64,000 bases of DNA, from contig NZ_FNSU01000003.1 of assembly GCF_900105325.1 (NCBI RefSeq), forward strand, positions 1,860,001 through 1,924,000, written 5' to 3'. Below are positions 20,729 to 29,057 of this stretch, in pieces. Origin of the DNA: Pseudomonas marginalis. Lineage in GTDB: Bacteria; Pseudomonadota; Gammaproteobacteria; Pseudomonadales; Pseudomonadaceae. The translations under genes and the position numbers were made by a program. Within the stretch, counting starts at the first letter, position 1. Every line of letters begins with the position of its first letter. Below the pieces are notes generated by a model that was not told the origin of the DNA, searched no databases, and saw only the letters and a list, made by a program, of their open reading frames with translations.

Positions 20729-20894
20729 GCTTGCCTGTGGTGAGCCAGCTTGCCTGTGGTCCTGGGGCTTGCCCCGCGCTGGGCTGCGTAGCAGCCCCAA
20801 ACCAAACGCCGCATTCTTTCCGTAAGAACGCGGCGTTTTTTATAGGGGCTGCTACGCAGCCCAGCGCGGGGCAAGCCCGATCACCACAGGCAAG
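20729..20894. repeat. Large composite REPIN with a nested hairpin
   Basis: A perfect 34-bp inverted repeat (20765-20798 versus 20845-20878) is framed by GCTTGCCTGTGGT. That sequence occurs twice on the left (20729, 20748) and once inverted on the right (20883-20894). Between the arms is the hairpin at 20804-20842. It occupies most of the gap between the acetyltransferase gene and the secretin-domain gene. Confidence 0.85.
20804..20842 (+). terminator. Rho-independent terminator inside the REPIN
   Basis: 15-bp stem (AAACGCCGCATTCTT pairing with AAGAACGCGGCGTTT, one mismatch) followed by a T tract. Probable end of the roxA-acetyltransferase transcript. Confidence 0.75.
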
Positions 20895-20963
20895 TCCGCT
20901 TACTACACTCCAGGCCGACAAACTGGCACTATCAAGCCCAAATGACTCGCAGAGATCACGGAC

Positions 20964-21701
20964 ATGTCCCTACGCACCCTGCTCACCGCCCTCCTCCTCA
21001 CCGCCAGTTGCTCGGCAATGGCCGACACCGAAGTCGTCAACCTGAGCAACCGCACCAGCACCGACCTGCTCCCGGTTGCGCAGAACTTCATCGGCAAGGA
21101 CGGCACCGTCAGCGCCTACGGCAACCAGCTTATCGTTAACGCTGCCCCCGGCAAGATCCAGGACCTGCGCACGCTGCTCGCCCAGCTGGATACACCAGCC
21201 AAGCGTCTGCTGATCACCGTCGATACCAATGAAAACAACCAACAGAACAGCGGCGACAGCCAGACCCGCATCATCAGCTACGGCACCGCCAGCCGCGACG
21301 GCGGCATCCAGCAGATTCAGGCCAGCGAAGGCGTGCCCGCGCTGATCCAGGTCGGCCAGAGCGTGCCAATGACCACCACTCAGCCTGACGCCTACGGTCG
21401 CCCGCAGAACCAGACCCAGTACCGCAACGTCACCCAGGGCTTCTATGTCACCGCCAGCGTCACCGGCGAGACCGTGCATCTGGCGATCAGTACCAACCGT
21501 GACCGCATGAGCCAGGAACGTCCCGATGTAGTGAATGTGCAAAGCACCGACACAACCGTCAGCGGGCGCCTTGGCGAATGGATCCCCCTGGCCGGCATCA
21601 ACCGCGAGACCCAGGCCGACAAATCCTCCACAACCCGCAGCTACTCTACCCAGGGCCGCGATGACCTGACGTTGCGGGTTAAGGTCGACACCCTGAACTG
21701 A
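20964..21701 (+). CDS. Secretin N-domain-like exported protein
   Basis: 245-residue protein with a clear signal peptide (MSLRTLLTALLLTASCSAMA). The first third resembles the short N-domains of type II/III secretins, with alternating betas and the pattern DLRTLLAQLDTPAKRLLITVD near residues 67-87. The rest resembles the beginning of a secretin barrel (VTQGFYVTASVTGETVHLAIS; GEWIPLAGI), but the pore-forming C-terminal half of a real secretin is absent. No secretion-system genes lie nearby. The family is often listed simply as secretin-domain protein in Pseudomonas; function unknown. Confidence 0.75.
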   Translation: MSLRTLLTALLLTASCSAMADTEVVNLSNRTSTDLLPVAQNFIGKDGTVSAYGNQLIVNAAPGKIQDLRTLLAQLDTPAKRLLITVDTNENNQQNSGDSQTRIISYGTASRDGGIQQIQASEGVPALIQVGQSVPMTTTQPDAYGRPQNQTQYRNVTQGFYVTASVTGETVHLAISTNRDRMSQERPDVVNVQSTDTTVSGRLGEWIPLAGINRETQADKSSTTRSYSTQGRDDLTLRVKVDTLN

Positions 21702-22195
21702 AGCACCAAAAACTGACTGATGAGTCGTATTAGACTAAAGATGTAGTGCCTGAAAAAAAGCACTACAAAACATTTGACGATCCAAAAAAGCATGGGCATG
21801 ATGGCCTCGCTCCCGCTAATCAGGGGCCCTGGCAAGGGCCTTCGGATCGACGCTCCAAGCTACCCACCCGAGCCGATTCGTGTCTGTACCGCCCACAAGG
21901 TGTGTTTGACGAGGTTGCGACTGGAACGAAGTTGTCCCGAGGGACGGAAGCTAACCAGGTAACCCGGCTACACACTGATGGATCGTACAAAGGCCCACGA
22001 TGCCCGAAGACCGTTCGCAGTTCGCCCTTACCTGCTCAACTCCCCCCTTGAGCCATCGTTCATCCCGTCGCCTGCCCCGCCGAACTTGACTTGAACACCT
22101 GAGCTTCTGGTCAGCGAGCAGCCATAACCACGCATTCACTACGTGGCTGGCAAATGGAATTTTCCACCTAGACCTATGCGACGAGGTTTTCCCCC
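21702..22195. other. Leader/promoter region upstream of aceA
   Basis: Nearly 500 bases. A hairpin GTAGTGC-N10-GCACTAC (21743-21766) lies just after the secretin-domain gene. Another short stem, GTCCC-GA-GGGAC, lies near 21935. The stretch from about 21900 to 22000 is rich in short complementary pieces and may be a structured leader. An open frame from GTG 21746 to 22051 has no recognisable protein features. aceA has GAGG nine bases before its ATG. No known RNA family was recognised. Confidence 0.45.
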
Positions 22196-23521
<1,326 letters not shown>

Positions 23522-23586
23522 TCGATGTGAGTACACGGCCACGGCGGACCCGTTAAAGAGCTAACCGCAGTGCCGCACGACAATCA

Positions 23587-23614
23587 CGCCCCGACTGGTT
23601 CGGGGCGTTTTTTT
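23587..23614 (+). terminator. Rho-independent terminator of aceA
   Basis: CGCCCCGA/TCGGGGCG stem with a short loop and T7, 66 bp after the aceA stop. Confidence 0.9.
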
Positions 23615-23648
23615 GCCGGTACACATCACGCTGGTTCACCAAAGCCAA

Positions 23649-23677
23649 ATGTGGGAGGAGGCAACTCCCTCCCACAT
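23649..23677. repeat. REP-type palindrome
   Basis: ATGTGGGAGG...CCTCCCACAT hairpin, same family as the others in this window. Confidence 0.7.
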
Positions 23678-23844
23678 GAGGAACGCTTGCAGCCTGAAGA
23701 TTTTGTGCAAAACCTTGATCCAGAGCGGTATTTGCCGCAGATAAATCGGTTAAAAGATCCGCTCCAACAACTCGCGCTAATCAGGCAAGTAACAGCAACT
23801 TACTCCGCTGTATGAGAAACAATCGCTTAAACCCCACGCAAACA

Positions 23845-23863
23845 ATATTCATTATCATTTAGA
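23845..23863. promoter_or_regulatory. Possible Fur box upstream of the nuo operon
   Basis: The minus strand reads CTAAATGATAATGAATATT. It contains the uninterrupted core AATGATAAT and agrees with the 19-bp Fur consensus at about 13 positions by eye. It lies about 250 bp before nuoA. Iron control would fit an enzyme with many Fe-S clusters, but this is only a sequence match. Confidence 0.3.
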
Positions 23864-23896
23864 ACATAAAAACTTCGTTACAGGTTAAACAAAACA

Positions 23897-23910
23897 CATT
23901 TGATCAAATG
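23897..23910. promoter_or_regulatory. Perfect 14-bp palindrome, candidate operator
   Basis: CATTTGATCAAATG is fully self-complementary and lies in the AT-rich segment upstream of nuoA. It contains TTGAT and ATCAA half-sites like those of Anr/FNR sites, but overlapping rather than spaced by four bases. The cognate factor is unknown. Confidence 0.3.
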
Positions 23911-24114
23911 CCCGCTAATGCCCGCCCCGCAAGGGCTACAGCCCCAAGAAGGTGCACTATGTGCTTATTCCATCGAATAATTTCGCCCTAGGAATTTTAC
24001 TTGCCCGGTGTTTAGCCATAAAATCACCGCGATTGATTGCAGTGCGACATATCGTCACTGCATCGTTACTTTTTCGAGCTCAGAGACCTTTGCTCTCTGT
24101 TAAGGATTTCCAGC

Positions 24115-24528
24115 ATGACCGAAGCGACAGGACTCATGGCCCACAACTGGGGCTTTGCCATTTTCCTCCTCGGTGTTGTCGGCCTTTGCGCCTTCATGCT
24201 CGGTGTGTCCAGCCTCCTCGGGTCAAAAGCCTGGGGCCGCAGCAAGAATGAACCGTTCGAATCCGGCATGCTGCCTACAGGTGGCGCCCGCTTGCGGCTC
24301 TCAGCCAAATTCTATCTGGTCGCGATGCTCTTCGTGATCTTCGACATCGAAGCCCTCTTTCTCTTTGCCTGGTCTGTGTCCGTCCGCGAAAGCGGCTGGA
24401 CCGGATTCGTCGAAGCCCTCGTTTTCATAGCAATTCTGTTGGCAGGCCTTGTCTACCTATTTCGAGTGGGCGCCCTTGACTGGGCTCCGGAAGCTCGTCG
24501 TAAGCGGCAAGCGAAGCTGAAACAATGA
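24115..24528 (+). CDS. nuoA: NADH-quinone oxidoreductase subunit A
   Basis: First gene of the complete complex I operon (nuoA to nuoN, 24115-39069). The product is 137 residues with three transmembrane helices (about 12-32, 62-85 and 92-115) and the conserved KNEPFESGM loop that lies at the quinone site. ATG 24115 follows an AAGGAT ribosome-binding site; in-frame sequence further upstream is leader. Confidence 0.96.
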   Translation: MTEATGLMAHNWGFAIFLLGVVGLCAFMLGVSSLLGSKAWGRSKNEPFESGMLPTGGARLRLSAKFYLVAMLFVIFDIEALFLFAWSVSVRESGWTGFVEALVFIAILLAGLVYLFRVGALDWAPEARRKRQAKLKQ

Positions 24529-24538
24529 GGCTTTGGCG

Positions 24539-25213
24539 ATGCAATACAATCTCACCAGGATCGACCCGGATGCTCCTAACGAGCAGTACCCCATCGGCGA
24601 ACGGGAAACCGTTTCCGATCCGTTAGAAGACCAAGTCCACAAGAACATCTACATGGGCAAGCTGGAAGACGTGCTGAGTGGCGCGGTCAACTGGGGACGT
24701 AAGAACTCCCTGTGGCCGTACAACTTCGGTCTTTCGTGCTGCTACGTGGAAATGACCACCGCCTTCACGGCGCCCCACGACATCGCGCGCTTTGGCGCCG
24801 AAGTTATCCGGGCATCACCGCGCCAGGCGGATTTCATGGTTATCGCCGGTACCTGCTTTATCAAGATGGCGCCGATCATTCAGCGTCTCTACGAGCAAAT
24901 GCTCGAGCCAAAGTGGGTTATCTCCATGGGTTCGTGCGCCAACTCCGGTGGCATGTACGACATCTACTCCGTGGTTCAGGGAGTGGACAAGTTCCTGCCC
25001 GTGGACGTCTACGTGCCTGGCTGCCCGCCCCGCCCCGAAGCATTCCTGCAAGGCTTGATGCTGTTGCAGGAATCGATTGGCAAGGAGCGTCGCCCGCTTT
25101 CCTGGGTCGTCGGCGATCAAGGCGTGTACCGCGCCGAGATGCCGTCGCAAAAGGAACAGCGCCGCGAACAGCGAATCGCAGTCACCAACCTGCGCAGCCC
25201 AGACGAAGTCTGA
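24539..25213 (+). CDS. nuoB: NADH-quinone oxidoreductase subunit B (cluster N2)
   Basis: Peripheral-arm subunit that holds the terminal 4Fe-4S cluster N2 next to the quinone pocket. The product is 224 residues with ligands Cys67-Cys68 (GLSCCYVE), Cys133 (GSCANSGG) and Cys162 (GCPPRP), all present. ATG 24539 is chosen, with TGAGG eight bases upstream, rather than the in-frame TTG two codons before. It lies 10 bp after nuoA. Confidence 0.96.
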   Translation: MQYNLTRIDPDAPNEQYPIGERETVSDPLEDQVHKNIYMGKLEDVLSGAVNWGRKNSLWPYNFGLSCCYVEMTTAFTAPHDIARFGAEVIRASPRQADFMVIAGTCFIKMAPIIQRLYEQMLEPKWVISMGSCANSGGMYDIYSVVQGVDKFLPVDVYVPGCPPRPEAFLQGLMLLQESIGKERRPLSWVVGDQGVYRAEMPSQKEQRREQRIAVTNLRSPDEV

Positions 25214-25285
25214 TCCAGCACCGCTTCTTTTATAGAACGAAAACCTGGCTTCATTCTTTACGTTGACCGAAAGCGATAAAAAACC

Positions 25286-27070
25286 ATGACTACAGGCAGT
25301 GCTCGACGCATCCCGCCTTATAAGGCAGACGACCAGGATGTGGTCGTCGAACTCAATAACCGTTTTGGCCCTGACGCCTTCACCGCCCAGGCCACACGCA
25401 CCGGCATGCCGGTGCTGTGGGTGGCGCGCGCCAGGCTCGTCGAAGTCCTGACCTTCCTGCGCAACCTGCCCAAGCCGTACGTCATGCTCTATGACCTGCA
25501 TGGCGTGGACGAACGCCTGCGCACCAAGCGCCAGGGCCTGCCGAGCGGCGCCGATTTCACCGTGTTCTATCACCTGCTGTCGCTGGAACGTAACAGCGAC
25601 GTGATGATCAAGGTCGCATTGTCCGAGAGCGACCTGAGCGTGCCGACCGTGACCGGTATCTGGCCGAACGCCAGCTGGTACGAGCGCGAAGTCTGGGACA
25701 TGTTCGGTATCGACTTCCCGGGCCACCCGCACCTGACGCGCATCATGATGCCGCCAACGTGGGAAGGTCACCCGCTGCGCAAGGACTTCCCTGCCCGCGC
25801 CACCGAATTCGACCCGTTCAGCCTCAACCTCGCCAAGCAGCAGCTTGAAGAAGAGGCCGCGCGCTTCCGTCCGGAAGACTGGGGCATGAAGCGCTCCGGC
25901 ACCAACGAGGACTACATGTTCCTCAACCTGGGCCCGAACCACCCTTCGGCCCACGGTGCCTTCCGCATCATCCTGCAACTGGACGGCGAAGAAATCGTCG
26001 ACTGCGTGCCGGACATCGGCTACCACCACCGTGGTGCCGAGAAGATGGCCGAGCGTCAGTCGTGGCACAGCTTCATCCCGTACACCGACCGTATCGACTA
26101 CCTCGGCGGCGTGATGAACAACCTGCCGTACGTGCTCTCGGTCGAGAAGCTGGCCGGCATCAAGGTTCCGGACCGCGTCGACACCATCCGCATCATGATG
26201 GCCGAGTTCTTCCGGATCACCAGCCACCTGCTGTTCCTGGGTACCTATATCCAGGACGTCGGCGCCATGACCCCGGTGTTCTTCACCTTCACCGACCGTC
26301 AGCGCGCCTACAAGGTCATCGAAGCCATCACCGGTTTCCGCCTGCACCCGGCCTGGTACCGTATCGGCGGCGTCGCCCACGACCTGCCGAATGGCTGGGA
26401 ACGCCTGGTCAAGGAATTCATCGACTGGATGCCCAAGCGCCTGGACGAGTACCAGAAGGCTGCGTTGGATAACAGCATCCTCAAGGGCCGTACCATCGGC
26501 GTCGCCCAGTACAACACCAAAGAGGCCCTGGAATGGGGCGTCACCGGTGCCGGCCTGCGTTCCACCGGTTGCGATTTCGACCTGCGCAAGGCGCGTCCGT
26601 ACTCGGGCTACGAAAACTTCGAGTTCGAAGTACCGCTGGCCGCCAATGGCGATGCCTACGACCGTTGCATCGTGCGCGTCGAAGAAATGCGCCAGAGCCT
26701 GAAGATCATCGAGCAGTGCATGCGCAACATGCCGGCCGGCCCGTACAAGGCGGATCACCCGCTGACCACGCCGCCGCCGAAAGAGCGCACGCTGCAGCAC
26801 ATCGAAACCCTGATCACGCACTTCCTGCAGGTTTCGTGGGGCCCGGTAATGCCGGCCAACGAATCCTTCCAGATGATCGAAGCGACCAAGGGTATCAACA
26901 GTTATTACCTGACGAGCGATGGCGGCACCATGAGCTACCGCACCCGGATTCGTACCCCAAGCTTCGCCCACTTGCAGCAGATCCCTTCGGTGATCAAAGG
27001 CGAGATGGTCGCGGACTTGATTGCGTACCTGGGTAGTATCGATTTCGTTATGGCCGACGTGGACCGCTAA
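25286..27070 (+). CDS. nuoC: NADH-quinone oxidoreductase fused subunit C/D
   Basis: 594-residue fusion of the 30-kDa (NuoC, about 1-190) and 49-kDa (NuoD, about 210-594) subunits, as in E. coli and Pseudomonas. The C part has the SWYEREVWDMFGI block. The D part has NLGPNHPSAHGAFR with the His that contacts quinone, and ends with the usual GSIDFVMADVDR. The D part carries no metal centre because the NiFe-hydrogenase ligands are lost in this family. 72 bp follow nuoB; nuoE starts 2 bp after the stop. Confidence 0.96.
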   Translation: MTTGSARRIPPYKADDQDVVVELNNRFGPDAFTAQATRTGMPVLWVARARLVEVLTFLRNLPKPYVMLYDLHGVDERLRTKRQGLPSGADFTVFYHLLSLERNSDVMIKVALSESDLSVPTVTGIWPNASWYEREVWDMFGIDFPGHPHLTRIMMPPTWEGHPLRKDFPARATEFDPFSLNLAKQQLEEEAARFRPEDWGMKRSGTNEDYMFLNLGPNHPSAHGAFRIILQLDGEEIVDCVPDIGYHHRGAEKMAERQSWHSFIPYTDRIDYLGGVMNNLPYVLSVEKLAGIKVPDRVDTIRIMMAEFFRITSHLLFLGTYIQDVGAMTPVFFTFTDRQRAYKVIEAITGFRLHPAWYRIGGVAHDLPNGWERLVKEFIDWMPKRLDEYQKAALDNSILKGRTIGVAQYNTKEALEWGVTGAGLRSTGCDFDLRKARPYSGYENFEFEVPLAANGDAYDRCIVRVEEMRQSLKIIEQCMRNMPAGPYKADHPLTTPPPKERTLQHIETLITHFLQVSWGPVMPANESFQMIEATKGINSYYLTSDGGTMSYRTRIRTPSFAHLQQIPSVIKGEMVADLIAYLGSIDFVMADVDR

Positions 27071-27072
27071 GC

Positions 27073-27570
27073 ATGAACAGCACGCTTATCCAGACAGACC
27101 GTTTCACCTTGAGTGAAACCGAGCGCTCGGCCATCGAGCACGAGCTGCATCACTACGAAGACCCGCGCGCGGCGTCGATCGAGGCCTTGAAGATCGTCCA
27201 GAAGGAACGTGGCTGGGTGCCGGACGGCGCCCTCTACGCCATCGGCGAGATCCTCGGCATCCCCGCCAGCGACGTTGAAGGCGTGGCGACGTTCTACAGC
27301 CAGATCTTCCGCCAGCCGGTCGGCCGCCACATCATTCGCGTGTGCGACAGTATGGTCTGCTACATCGGTGGCCACGAGTCGGTGGTCAGCGAGATCCAGG
27401 CCAAGCTGGGCATCGGCCTCGGCCAGACCACTGCGGACGGCCGCTTCACGCTGCTGCCGGTGTGCTGCCTGGGCAACTGCGACAAGGCGCCGGCGTTGAT
27501 GATTGACGACGACACATTCGGTGACGTGCAGCCTGCTGGCGTGACCCAATTGCTCGAGGGCTACCCATGA
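27073..27570 (+). CDS. nuoE: NADH-quinone oxidoreductase subunit E (cluster N1a)
   Basis: 165-residue thioredoxin-like 2Fe-2S protein of the NADH-dehydrogenase module. The four cluster ligands sit in CDSMVC (around residues 92-97) and CCLGNCDKAP (around 132-139). It ends overlapping the nuoF start by 4 bp (ATGA). Confidence 0.96.
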   Translation: MNSTLIQTDRFTLSETERSAIEHELHHYEDPRAASIEALKIVQKERGWVPDGALYAIGEILGIPASDVEGVATFYSQIFRQPVGRHIIRVCDSMVCYIGGHESVVSEIQAKLGIGLGQTTADGRFTLLPVCCLGNCDKAPALMIDDDTFGDVQPAGVTQLLEGYP

Positions 27571-28922
27571 CCCTGACTTCCTTCGGCCCGGCCAACCTGA
27601 TCAAGCGTTCGGCCGAAACCCACCCGCTGACCTGGCGCCTGCGTGACGACGGCGAGCCGGTATGGCTCGACGAGTACCAGGCCAAGAACGGCTACGCCGC
27701 TGCGCGCAAGGCCTTCGCCGACATGGCCCAGGACGACATCGTCCAGACCGTGAAGGACGCCGGCCTCAAGGGTCGCGGCGGTGCAGGCTTCCCCACCGGT
27801 GTTAAGTGGGGCCTGATGCCCAAAGACGAATCCATCAACATCCGCTACCTGCTGTGCAACGCGGATGAAATGGAACCCAACACCTGGAAAGACCGCATGC
27901 TGATGGAGCAACTGCCCCATCTGCTGATCGAAGGCATGCTGATCAGCGCCCGCGCGCTGAAAACCTACCGTGGCTACATCTTCCTGCGCGGCGAATACAC
28001 CACCGCCGCCAAGCACCTCAACCGTGCAGTGGCAGAAGCCAAGGCCGCAGGCCTGCTGGGCAAGAACATCCTCGGTTCGGGTTTTGACTTCGAACTGTTC
28101 GTGCACACCGGCGCCGGGCGTTACATCTGCGGTGAAGAAACCGCACTGATCAACTCCCTCGAAGGCCGCCGCGCCAACCCGCGCTCCAAGCCGCCCTTCC
28201 CTGCCGCCGTGGGCGTGTGGGGCAAGCCGACCTGCGTGAACAACGTCGAGACCCTGTGCAACGTGCCGGCGATCATCGCCGACGGCGTGGACTGGTACAA
28301 ATCGTTGGCCCGTGAAGGCAGTGAAGACATGGGCACCAAGCTCATGGGCTTCTCCGGCAAGGTCAAGAACCCTGGCCTGTGGGAACTGCCGTTCGGCGTG
28401 ACCGCACGCGAGCTGTTCGAGGACTACGCCGGCGGCATGCGCGACGGCTACACCCTCAAGGCCTGGCAGCCAGGCGGCGCCGGCACCGGCTTCCTGCTCC
28501 CCGAGCACCTCGACGCACAAATGTATGCCGGCGGCATCGGCAAGGTGGGCACCCGGATGGGTACCGGCCTGGCGATGGCGGTGGACAACACCGTGAACAT
28601 GGTCTCGCTGCTGCGCAACATGGAGCAGTTCTTTGCCCGTGAATCCTGCGGCTTCTGTACCCCATGCCGCGACGGCCTGCCGTGGAGCGTCAAGCTGCTG
28701 ATGGCCCTGGAAAATGGCGAAGGCCGCGAGGGTGACATCGAGACCCTGCTGGGCCTGGTCGGTTTCCTCGGCCCAGGCAAGACCTTCTGTGCTCACGCAC
28801 CGGGCGCCGTGGAGCCATTGGGCAGCGCAATCAAATACTTCCGCTCGGAGTTCGAAGCCGGCATCGCGCCCACCAGCGCCGCCGTCCCGCCTCTGGCAAG
28901 GCCGATCGTAGTCGGCGCGTAA
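27567..28922 (+). CDS. nuoF: NADH-quinone oxidoreductase subunit F (FMN, NADH site)
   Basis: 451-residue subunit that oxidises NADH. The Gly-rich NADH/FMN-binding block GRGGAGFPTG (around residue 70), the YICGEETALINSLEGRR block (around 188) and the N3 4Fe-4S ligands in ESCGFCTPCRDG (around 360), with a fourth Cys in FCAHAPGA, are all present. Translationally coupled to nuoE. Confidence 0.97.
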   Translation: MTLTSFGPANLIKRSAETHPLTWRLRDDGEPVWLDEYQAKNGYAAARKAFADMAQDDIVQTVKDAGLKGRGGAGFPTGVKWGLMPKDESINIRYLLCNADEMEPNTWKDRMLMEQLPHLLIEGMLISARALKTYRGYIFLRGEYTTAAKHLNRAVAEAKAAGLLGKNILGSGFDFELFVHTGAGRYICGEETALINSLEGRRANPRSKPPFPAAVGVWGKPTCVNNVETLCNVPAIIADGVDWYKSLAREGSEDMGTKLMGFSGKVKNPGLWELPFGVTARELFEDYAGGMRDGYTLKAWQPGGAGTGFLLPEHLDAQMYAGGIGKVGTRMGTGLAMAVDNTVNMVSLLRNMEQFFARESCGFCTPCRDGLPWSVKLLMALENGEGREGDIETLLGLVGFLGPGKTFCAHAPGAVEPLGSAIKYFRSEFEAGIAPTSAAVPPLARPIVVGA

Positions 28923-28930
28923 CGCTTAAA

Positions 28931-28958
28931 CAGGCAAAGGGTCCGTGCCCTTCGCCTG
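28931..28958 (+). promoter_or_regulatory. Intercistronic hairpin between nuoF and nuoG
   Basis: CAGGCAAAGGG pairs with CCCTTCGCCTG (one mismatch) around a 6-base loop, in the only long gap (135 bp) inside the nuo operon. No T tract follows, so it looks like an RNA-processing or stabilising element rather than a terminator. The downstream 100 bases hold no gene. Confidence 0.4.
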
Positions 28959-29057
28959 CTCATGTGCTGACGCCGTGAAGGCTGTGTAGATGCACATGAA
29001 TAACAAGATTCCATTAGCCACGCCCGCTGACAACGGGCCAACGAAGAACTTTGAACC

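Larger units (their letters stand above)
23522..24114. other. Intergenic region between aceA and nuoA
   Basis: About 590 bases. In order: the aceA terminator, a REP palindrome, a 3'-side stretch of low complexity, then an AT-rich segment (23815-23910) containing a Fur-box-like site and a perfect palindrome, and finally the nuoA leader. No convincing gene; a frame from 23570 to 23815 runs through the terminator and REP and is rejected. Confidence 0.5.

Noticed and set aside
21746..22051. Open frame of 101 codons between the secretin-domain gene and aceA
   Set aside because: GTG start without a clear ribosome-binding site, composition unlike a folded protein, and it runs through the hairpins of the aceA leader.
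23570..23815. Open frame of 81 codons after aceA
   Set aside because: It reads through the aceA terminator and a REP palindrome; no motif.
25286..27070. Fused NuoC-NuoD considered as an unusual fusion
   Set aside because: This fusion is normal in Pseudomonas and enterics.
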